DNA of 55,976 bases, taken from positions 1-55,976 of the forward strand of contig JAKLHY010000051.1 of the NCBI GenBank assembly GCA_022709905.1, in the 5' to 3' direction. Position 1 is the stretch's first letter; each line of letters starts with the position of its first letter. This DNA comes from Verrucomicrobiota bacterium (lineage in GTDB: Bacteria; Verrucomicrobiota; Verrucomicrobiia; Limisphaerales; UBA1319). Positions 50,348 to 55,976 of this stretch are shown piece after piece. The notes below the pieces were generated by a model. It saw nothing but the letters and a program-made list of their open reading frames with translations, made no database searches and had not been told where the DNA came from. The position numbers and the translations under genes were made by a program.

Positions 50348-51220
50348 ATGGATACGCTCATCTTTCTGCCCTGTCTCGATTCACCGGAACGCGCGGCCCA
50401 CTGTCAGGCCGTGTTGGCGATCTCGCGCGAGCGGGCGGCTGAGCTGGACCGCAGCGCCGTGACCGCGGCCAAGACGGGCGTCTATCCCTCGGCCAGTGGC
50501 CAAACGGTCGACTGGCGGGCGGCGGTGGCTCGAGCCTGTGCCGCCCAGCGCAGCATTCCGCCCGAGGAGTCGCTGCCATCGCCGCCGCGCCGCGCAGTCC
50601 AGCAGACTCAGGTTCAGGTCGCCAACGAAACCACGCTGGCCGCCGCGCGGCGGCTGGTGAAGTCGGGCGAGCGGGTTCTGGCGCTGAACTTCGCCAATGG
50701 CGTCCGGCCCGGCGGTGGATTCCTCACGGGCGCCCGCGCTCAAGAGGAGGTCTTGTGCCGCTCGAGTGCGCTCTACGCCACGCTGGAAGGCGATCCGATG
50801 TATGCCGCTCACGCCGCGCGGGTAGAGTCCGATTCCACGGACTGGGCGATCCTCTCACCCGATGTCCCGGTGTTTCGCGATGACTCGGGGACGGCACTCG
50901 ACGTGCCTTGGGCGCTCGGCATCCTGACTTGCGCGGCGCCCTATGCGCCAACGATCGGGCAGCCGCGCGCCGGCGATCTCCTGGCTCGGCGCATTCAGCG
51001 CGTGCTAGCGATCGCCCGAGCTTACGACTATTCCGCGCTGGTCCTCGGGGCTTGGGGCTGTGGCGCCTTCCATCACGATCCAGCGCGGACCGCCCGCGAC
51101 TTCCGATCCGCGCTCGAAGGGCATAGTGGAGTATTTGCCCAGGTTGTCTTTGCGATTGCGGATTGGTCAGCCGAGCGGCGGTATCTGGGGCCTTTTCGGG
51201 AGGTGTTCGCACCGCACTAG
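50348..51220 (+). CDS. TIGR02452-type poly(ADP-ribose) glycohydrolase-like protein
   Basis: 290 residues, start preceded by AACGAGGAGACC. Single bacterial PARG-type macrodomain. The loop NFANGVRPGGGFLTGARAQE continues EVLCRSSAL, giving an intact QEE at residues 132-134. Further family motifs: STDWAILSPDVPVFRDD, LTCAAPYAPTIGQ and VLGAWGCGAF. Active members cleave ADP-ribose-ribose bonds or remove ADP-ribose from proteins. It is strikingly similar in order and wording to the C-terminal domain of the preceding fusion, so it arose by duplication. It lies 36 bp after that gene and shares its regulator. Confidence 0.88.
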   Translation: MDTLIFLPCLDSPERAAHCQAVLAISRERAAELDRSAVTAAKTGVYPSASGQTVDWRAAVARACAAQRSIPPEESLPSPPRRAVQQTQVQVANETTLAAARRLVKSGERVLALNFANGVRPGGGFLTGARAQEEVLCRSSALYATLEGDPMYAAHAARVESDSTDWAILSPDVPVFRDDSGTALDVPWALGILTCAAPYAPTIGQPRAGDLLARRIQRVLAIARAYDYSALVLGAWGCGAFHHDPARTARDFRSALEGHSGVFAQVVFAIADWSAERRYLGPFREVFAPH

Positions 51221-51611
51221 TGCGATCGTTACATTCTCCACGCAATCATTCGGGATTTGATGTTACTCGCAATGCTTGGAGGCCAAGATGGCTATCGAAG
51301 GATATTCGAGAAGCATCCGTGATCTCGCGAATTTCGCGAGCGGTGCGAGGTTCTAGGGGCATTCCTGGCCCCGACCCTCGCCCGGCTGGTGGCGCCGAAA
51401 GCCTGTGGATTGACAGCAAGCCGCCGAAATGCTGAACCGAGCTAAAGGGGTGGCCGATTGGCACGGCGATGGGAAGCGGCGGGCTTTTTTTACCCGCGCG
51501 AGCGGGCACTAAGGGCACTTTCGCGGCTTTCGGCATGAAAGCAAGTAAGAACCCATTAGCGGGGGTAAAAGAGAGCAGGAAACGAGAGGGGCATCGACCG
51601 CCCGCTCCGGC
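51221..51611. other. Intergenic region, mostly without genes
   Basis: About 390 bp. It holds an ATG at 51288 with GGAGG five bases upstream encoding a 22-residue peptide (MAIEGYSRSIRDLANFASGA then RF), probably a remnant. Hairpins ctcgcg/cgcgag near 51324 and cccgc/gcggg near 51493 are also present. No gene family recognised. Confidence 0.4.
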
Positions 51612-51770
51612 GACCTTCGGTTGTGCCATACTGACGCCACCCACCGGCTCAACGCCGGGGCCGAGCTGGTGGACATCAAGGCGCTGCTCGGCCACGAGAG
51701 CATTGCGACCACCCAGATTTACACCAACGTCGGCCAGGAGCGGATGGAGAAAGTGGTGGGGAGGTTGTGA
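51612..51770 (+). pseudogene. C-terminal remnant of a tyrosine recombinase/integrase
   Basis: Frame from 51612 reads DLRLCHTDATHRLNAGAELV, DIKALLGHESIATTQIYTNV and GQERMEKVVGRL. The HxxATHRLxxG, LLGHxSIxTTQxYT and catalytic Tyr pattern is that of XerCD/phage-type tyrosine recombinases. The N-terminal part and the catalytic Arg of box I region before it are missing, so it cannot be active. It borders attC-like site C and suggests past integration events here. Confidence 0.75.
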
Positions 51771-51793
51771 TGCCCTGGTGGGCGAGCGGCAGT

Positions 51794-51877
51794 GCCTACC
51801 AGCGGATGAAGCCGATTCCGGCCGGACAAGCCTGCGGCTTTGCCGCCCTTCGCGGCTTATCCGCCGCCCCGTTAGCC
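51794..51877 (+). repeat. attC-like recombination-site hairpin C
   Basis: Arms gcggatgaagccg (51802-51814) and cggcttatccgc (51853-51864) pair with one extra base on the left arm. The right side continues to the core GTTAGCC (51871-51877). Shares ACCAGCGGAT on the left and TTATCCGCCGCCCCGTT on the right with hairpin A. The left core (TACC) is degenerate. Confidence 0.5.
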
Positions 51878-51949
51878 AAGTACCGCAAGAAACCTTGGCA
51901 GAAGGTTTTTTTTGCGTTGAGGTTCTGAACGCACCGCTGAGAACCAATC

Positions 51950-52678
51950 ATGCCAAAATCCATAGAGATGTTTCTTCGGATAGAAACGAGTTATCCCGGA
52001 TGGAGAAACGGCCTTGAATGGCTTGCTCTTGAAGCATATCTTGACTTCTTAACAAAACAGCTACACGAAGCGGAACTATTATTCCGAGATAAAGCGGAAC
52101 AAGAGTATAAAAAAGAATGCGATGATGTTATTAGAATAAGTCGCGAGCAAGGCTTAGATCCTCGGGAGGATTTAGCGGTATTACGCTACGAATATGACTC
52201 TCAAAAGAAGATTGAAGAACGCCATATTTCCGACAAAGCATGGTGTTCTTTTCTGCCGATAGTGTGGTCTGTTTTTGAAAAGAAATACTTGGATTTTTTG
52301 CGCTGGGCGCACGACAAGCATAATCCTGGCAATGAATTTAAAAAGCATAATTACCGGAATAAAATAAATTTAACTGAACAGCTACAATTTCTTTACGCAG
52401 ATATCGGCATCGGAATTTTCCAAGCGAATTGGGATTACCTGCAGGGCATATATCTTCTGCGGAACGCGATTGTTCACGGAAATGGAATTATTCGCGAGTT
52501 AGACAAAGAGCAAGATCGAACTGATCTTCTTTCATTTGTTGATTCGCATATTAATTTGCACCGTGATGGGAACGTCATTGTTCTAGGCTCAGAATTTGCG
52601 GAAGAAGCATTTTCGGTTTGTCGGAGCACAATCAAGGAGCTTGATTCTTCTTTGGTATCCCATTATTACGGGGAATAA
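51950..52678 (+). CDS. HEPN-like protein with RxxxxH motif
   Basis: 242 residues, strongly helical and AT-rich. The C-terminal part contains LLRNAIVHGNGIIRELDKEQ, in which Arg171 and His176 make the R-x4-H motif of HEPN RNases and related toxin, CRISPR or abortive-infection proteins. The region before it is helical with a conserved-looking FQANWDYLQGIYLLR. No nucleotidyltransferase partner is adjacent, but a small membrane protein follows 95 bp later. It lies within a cassette bounded by attC-like sites C and D. Function as RNase or toxin is an inference. Confidence 0.65.
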   Translation: MPKSIEMFLRIETSYPGWRNGLEWLALEAYLDFLTKQLHEAELLFRDKAEQEYKKECDDVIRISREQGLDPREDLAVLRYEYDSQKKIEERHISDKAWCSFLPIVWSVFEKKYLDFLRWAHDKHNPGNEFKKHNYRNKINLTEQLQFLYADIGIGIFQANWDYLQGIYLLRNAIVHGNGIIRELDKEQDRTDLLSFVDSHINLHRDGNVIVLGSEFAEEAFSVCRSTIKELDSSLVSHYYGE

Positions 52679-52773
52679 GCGCATGCACAATAAGTTTTTT
52701 AGCAATAATAGCAAAATTGCTGGAAAACGAATGCCTCTAGCCTACCACCATACCGAGTACTCGGAGAGAAAGA

Positions 52774-53103
52774 GTGGAATATTTTGTAGCAGTTATTATA
52801 TGGGGTCCGGGTGTTATCTGGATAGTCCTGCGCTTGTCGGGGGCTGTGAAGCCGTCACGGAGCGCTAGCGGAGATGGGGCGGATGAGCTTGCGCGAGGAG
52901 GTGCTTGGTTTATCGGGCTTTTAATAGGAATCTTCGGCACAGCATCGCTTTTATTGTCCGTCTTTGGCACCGTTGATGTTAGTACTGTATCAGGCTTTTC
53001 TGGCGGTCTGGTTATGGGTGGCCTATCCGTATGGCTTGGTTACAAATTCGCTAACTGGTTAGTTTTCGGAAGTAACAATGCTGAAGAAGGCAAGGAAAAA
53101 TAG
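52774..53103 (+). CDS. Small membrane protein, three helices
   Basis: 109 residues starting with GTG 52774 (GAGAGAAAGA upstream). Helices: YFVAVIIWGPGVIWIVLRL, WFIGLLIGIFGTASLLLSVF and SGGLVMGGLSVWLGYKFANW; the C-terminal tail is charged. No family recognised. Together with the HEPN-like gene it fills the space between attC-like sites C and D, and so may be part of one gene cassette. Confidence 0.55.
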   Translation: MEYFVAVIIWGPGVIWIVLRLSGAVKPSRSASGDGADELARGGAWFIGLLIGIFGTASLLLSVFGTVDVSTVSGFSGGLVMGGLSVWLGYKFANWLVFGSNNAEEGKEK

Positions 53104-53189
53104 TTCAACTCACAAAGCGACTCGAGCGGTCATTGAGATTAGGTCTGGTTATTTGCCAGTAGCGGCGGCAACCGAAGCGCAAAAAAACC

Positions 53190-53296
53190 GGCTAACAAAA
53201 GGCTAAACCCGAGCGTATACTGCGCCGTCAAGCTAAGGCATTTTATTAAAGGTACTGGCAAGGCGCAGTATGCGCCGGGTTAGCCTTACGTTAGGG
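53190..53296 (+). repeat. attC-like recombination site D
   Basis: 107 bp. Outer cores GGCTAAC (53190-53196) and GTTAGGG (53290-53296). Arms aaggctaaaccc (53199-53210) and gggttagcctt (53277-53287) pair with one extrahelical A. Inner arms atactgcgcc (53217-53226) and ggcgcagtat (53262-53271) are perfect, leaving a terminal loop. The pattern of outer core, spacer, arm with bulged base, and variable end is that of integron attC sites. Last core base deviates from GTTRRRY. Confidence 0.6.
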
Positions 53297-53307
53297 GTAC
53301 CAAGAAA

Positions 53308-53802
53308 ATGGACGATATCCAATTACAACTCAACAAAGCGAAGGCTTTCGGAGAATGGCTACACTCCGAAACAAACGAGGCTGAAATCAAAGTCTTCCGA
53401 CGGGAAGCGCTCGCTCTTTCTATTTTTCAACAATCACTCGATGTAAACGATGGAATAATAATACTCTTGTATTCCAACATGCCTGGTCCTGCCTGGGCTC
53501 TCGCCCGCCCGCTTTTTGAGTCTTATGTTAGGGGGCTTTGGTTGTTAAGGTATGCGTCAGAGCGCGAAATAGACAAATTCATCGAAGGGAAATGCCCAAA
53601 ATTAACACAACTTCTAAATGCGATCGGCGACGAACCTGAAACCGGGGGCGCTTGGATTACCACAAACGCCAAAAATCTCCCTGCCTTCCATGACCTTACG
53701 CACGGTGGCGTAGAACACTACCGGCGAAGAATGGCAGATGGAGAAATTCGCCCAAATTATCCGGTGAGCGAGTTGATCAATTTAGTAAAATTTGGCATAT
53801 AA
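53308..53802 (+). CDS. HEPN-like/DUF6988-type protein of unknown role
   Basis: 164 residues beginning 12 bp after attC-like site D. Helical, with RPLFESYVRGLWLLRYASER followed by a Lys/Glu-rich helix and then LPAFHDLTHGGVEHYRRRM. The RPLFESYVRG and DLTHGG pattern is shared with a group of cassette-borne uncharacterised proteins (DUF5677/DUF6988 as I recall them). The C terminus stops just after NLVKFGI and may be short. No partner visible. A short gap of 108 bp precedes the GIY-YIG gene. Confidence 0.55.
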   Translation: MDDIQLQLNKAKAFGEWLHSETNEAEIKVFRREALALSIFQQSLDVNDGIIILLYSNMPGPAWALARPLFESYVRGLWLLRYASEREIDKFIEGKCPKLTQLLNAIGDEPETGGAWITTNAKNLPAFHDLTHGGVEHYRRRMADGEIRPNYPVSELINLVKFGI

Positions 53803-53910
53803 GTGCAAATTCGGGTTGGCACAGAGTTGTTGAATCTCATAAATAAGGAGAGTACACTGGAACGGTTGCACTCCATTGCCAATGAACTTCGAATGTGAAA
53901 GACCTGATAT

Positions 53911-54694
53911 ATGAATCAGTATATCTATATTTTTAGCAATCCATCTATGCCGGGTATTGTTAAAATAGGAAAAACTACCGCCTCGCCCGATCAGCGAGCT
54001 TTGGAACTTCATACAACAGGAGTACCAACGCCTTTTGTTCTTGAGTTAAGCGTAGAAGTAGATGACTGTACTGCAAGCGAAAGAGCCGTTCATTTGTCAC
54101 TTCAAAGTCATAGAGTGGCAAACAACCGGGAATTTTTCCAGATTTCTGTAGCTCAAGCCGTGGAAGCAGTTCTATCAAAAGTAGGATACTACAAGATCCA
54201 CAAACTTAGCGCTTCCCATGGCATTCGTGTTTTAGAAGAGGAGATTATTAATCGAAGACAAGAAGAGGATAAAAAAGTTGCCGCAAATAGAGATGAAAAA
54301 AGACTAAAAAAAAGTAAGAAGGCAGCTTGAGTATGAAAAGCGAATTATAGAAATCAAAGAGGCTATCGATATCGAGAAAAGGAGGCTTTCTCAATTAGGA
54401 CAACGACCCTTAAGAGAACAATTATCCACCGTTGGATATATATTCGTATTTCCCATTTCTGTTTTTCCTTTTGGTATCTTGATGGGTGTTTTGGCGGTTA
54501 TTGCATTATTTTTTGGTGATTTTACCATTGCGTTAATTTTAATCGCGTTTCTTGTTATCGGATATATGCAGTCGAAAGTTGATGCGGAAAATGAAGAAAA
54601 TTTTAAGAGGGCTTATGAACCCTTCTCCAAAATAGACGAGAGAATTAAACAGTTGGAAACCGAGTTGATAGAAATAGATAAAAGACAGAAATAA
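53911..54694 (+). pseudogene. GIY-YIG (T5orf172-type) nuclease with membrane tail, frameshifted in an A8 tract
   Basis: The first frame gives YIYIFSNPSMPGIVKIGKTT and SERAVHLSLQSHRVANNREF, typical of GIY-YIG T5orf172 domains, and stops at 54330. The A8 run at 54306-54313 splits it: in the next frame QLEYEKRIIEIKEAIDIEKR continues with two membrane helices (YIFVFPISVFPFGILMGVLA; FTIALILIAFLVIGYM) and a coiled tail (FSKIDERIKQLETELIEIDK) ending at 54694. A7 instead of A8 would give one ~261-residue protein with nuclease, coiled coil, two helices and coiled coil. May be a real frameshift, a slippage-regulated gene or a base-call error. Confidence 0.75.
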
Positions 54695-54703
54695 GCTCTG
54701 TAG

Positions 54704-54720
54704 GGTGCGCACCGCGCACC
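54704..54720. repeat. Small hairpin after the GIY-YIG gene
   Basis: Stem ggtgcgc (54704-54710), loop acc, stem gcgcacc (54714-54720). No U-tract. Possible terminator. Confidence 0.4.
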
Positions 54721-54789
54721 TTCCGCGGCGATTGTTGCTGTGCGACCTGTAAAAAGGCAGCCTTGTAGCACGTAGGGCGGGTTAGCTGT

Positions 54790-54957
54790 AGCGACCTGCA
54801 ATCGAAAACGCTTCAACCTGCAATCATCGCCACTTTTCGACCGGGATTATCTGCAACTGAAACGCGTACAAACCGGAATTATCTGCAACTGAACCGGCAA
54901 TCGAACGCGCCAAACCTGCAATCATCGGGTTTGAACCGACATTAGCTGCAACAGAAA
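54790..54957. repeat. Degenerate array of ~20-nt repeats
   Basis: Units starting acctgcaatc or accggnatt recur: 54794, 54816, 54840, 54872, 54914, 54936. Two are nearly identical over accgg-attatctgcaactgaa (54840-54861 and 54872-54892), and acctgcaatcatcg occurs at 54816 and 54914. Spacing is irregular, so it is not a CRISPR array. It fills the gap between the GIY-YIG gene and the next minus-strand gene; I see no gene within 54721-55010. Confidence 0.6.
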
Positions 54958-55010
54958 TCGGGGCTTCGGCCGGTGCCAAAAGCCAATTTTTGGCTTTTGA
55001 CTTGCTGAAG

Positions 55011-55649
55011 TCACAAAAACCTCCTCAACTGCTTCGGTATCCGTTCCACCTCCCGCTCCTCCCCCGGCCCCAGGGTCACCGCCGTCTCCCCCGGCTTGAG
55101 CCAGAACTGCACCACCACCTCGCCCCGAACGGCGACGAGGTCGAGCCACGGTCCCAACTCCGCAGCGCGGGCGTAGTGCAGCCGGAGAATCCCGCCCCGA
55201 TACGAGGCCGGGTTGTAGGTCTCCACGCTGTCGAGTCGCCCCGTCATTGCTGGCCCCCGGCCATCGGGAATCTCCACCTCCCCTAGCAGATAGTAGGGCC
55301 GGCTCTGATCGATGCGGCTGACCAGCCAGCGCAAGCGGTGTCCCGCCATCGCCACCCGCTCCGCCACCACCCGCAGCGGCGCACCTTTGATCAGCCGGGC
55401 CTGGAGCGGATAGAGGTTGTGGTGGGTCGGACTCGATCCCACCGCCCGCAGCACGCTGCTGTTCCACCCCGCCTTCGCCAGATCCGCGCCTTTCGCGAGA
55501 TCAGCGGCGGTTTGCGCCAGGGCTTGCCGCGCGGCGCTGGGCAGGTCACGCCCGACCACGGCGAACGCCTGCGCTGGAGCAATGCCGGCGTGTTCCAGCG
55601 TCGCCAGTTGCGAGAACAGTTGGGACCGCTGGCGAGAGGTCAGAAGCAT
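55011..55649 (-). CDS. Chimeric protein with type II secretion F-domain-like N terminus
   Basis: 212 residues from ATG 55649 (GGAG upstream). N-terminal ~60 residues, SRQRSQLFSQLATLEHAGIA and RQALAQTAADLAKGADLAKA, look like the start of a T2SF/GspF-PilC domain. The rest does not continue that fold: HHNLYPLQARLIKGAPLRVV, YYLLGEVEIPDGRGPAMTGR and AELGPWLDLVAVRGEVVVQF form a beta-rich region of unknown family. No membrane helix is present. This may be a gene fused by rearrangement or a real two-part protein. Confidence 0.5.
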   Translation of the reverse strand: MLLTSRQRSQLFSQLATLEHAGIAPAQAFAVVGRDLPSAARQALAQTAADLAKGADLAKAGWNSSVLRAVGSSPTHHNLYPLQARLIKGAPLRVVAERVAMAGHRLRWLVSRIDQSRPYYLLGEVEIPDGRGPAMTGRLDSVETYNPASYRGGILRLHYARAAELGPWLDLVAVRGEVVVQFWLKPGETAVTLGPGEEREVERIPKQLRRFL

Positions 55650-55858
55650 CGGGTTGGCTCCAACAAGGTCATTTTTCAAAGTCATCTCGGGACCACCAAC
55701 CCTCTCGTATCGTTGGAGGGATTTCAATTCCATCACTGCTTTCACAGCTCAAGCAGGGTTACTGTAGCAACGCTGGAAGACCTGAATGCATCGACCGCGC
55801 TCGCCTGCCTTCAACCGAAGTGGGGAAAGGGCGGAAGCGCGACGCCGGTAGTGCTCCA

Positions 55859-55923
55859 GACGTGGATATCTAACGGATCAAGTTAAACATAATTAAATGG
55901 TTGTGAATCTTCATATCCACGTC
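55859..55923. repeat. 11-bp inverted repeat near the right edge
   Basis: gacgtggatat (55859-55869) and atatccacgtc (55913-55923) are perfect complements around a 43-base AT-rich loop. May be operator-like or part of a hairpin. On the minus strand a frame reading AALEVETALMPSMG stops at 55931 and could be the end of a gene lying outside the window. The rest of 55650-55976 shows no gene. Confidence 0.45.
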
Positions 55924-55976
55924 AAAAACACTACCCCATCGAGGGCATGAGGGCGGTTTCGACCTCGAGCGCTGCG

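Noticed and set aside
51246..51947. 233-residue minus-strand frame
   Set aside because: It is the antisense of the integrase remnant and attC-like site C, low-complexity and without a ribosome site.
54790..54957. CRISPR array
   Set aside because: Repeats are degenerate, irregularly spaced and lack constant-length spacers; no cas gene in the window.

Overview
The window looks like chromosome of a GC-rich gammaproteobacterium. Two-component, DedA, cardiolipin synthase and GH13 proteins are of that type, and Shine-Dalgarno sites are clear. A Competibacteraceae-like, glycogen-storing host would fit, but that is only an inference from gene style. The GC-rich backbone is interrupted by AT-richer accessory patches carrying insertion-sequence remnants, hairpin-rich repeats and frameshifted genes.

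Layout. 1-910: frameshifted IS110-type transposase with its upstream end. 954-3772: LuxR-type response regulator convergent with a hybrid histidine kinase. 3855-7537 (minus): small Pepco/Trypco-like protein, CHAT-CHASE2 protein and FecR protein, a probable caspase-like signalling or conflict operon. 7905-28280 (plus): a long co-directional metabolic block with an AGE-fold protein, two DJ-1/PfpI proteins, a 1288-residue NTF2-NTF2-ankyrin-aldolase-aldolase fusion, a small NTF2-ankyrin protein, GMC oxidoreductase, aldo/keto reductase, PNPOx-like protein, acetolactate decarboxylase, MBL hydrolase, ThDP enzyme and two GH13 enzymes. 28489-31092: an AT-richer insert bounded by two related attC-like hairpins. 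31197-35052: two paralogous BBE-like flavoproteins (the second frameshifted) and an exported CHAP protein. 35258-38327: AT-richer small genes, a 135-bp inverted-repeat element and a frameshifted dinucleotide-binding oxidoreductase. 38372-42090: aldo/keto reductase and a starch-binding GH13 amylase. 42101-45763: truncated membrane protein, zinc-ribbon protein, DedA, cardiolipin synthase and lipoprotein. 45764-46609: IS3 remnant. 46610-51220: MerR regulator, ARPP-1-like/vWA/PARG fusion and stand-alone PARG. 51612-53802: integrase remnant and attC-like sites around a HEPN-like gene cassette. 53911-54694: GIY-YIG membrane protein split at an A8 tract. 54790-54957: degenerate repeat array. 55011-55649: T2SF-like chimera.

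How genes may work together. The strongest candidate for an undescribed system is 46610-51220. It has a MerR repressor/activator with a dyad-bearing, apparently leaderless promoter, then two tandem poly(ADP-ribose) glycohydrolase-type domains. The one fused to ARPP-1 and vWA domains has lost the second Glu of the catalytic QEE signature (QES), while the stand-alone paralogue keeps it. Other candidates are the Pepco/CHAT-CHASE2/FecR operon, the double-aldolase ankyrin fusion beside its NTF2-ankyrin relative and a GMC oxidoreductase, and the integron-cassette-like segments. Acetolactate decarboxylase next to a ThDP enzyme suggests acetoin formation. Three GH13 proteins suggest intracellular alpha-glucan handling. 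All functional links are inferences from domain recognition by eye; no database search was run.
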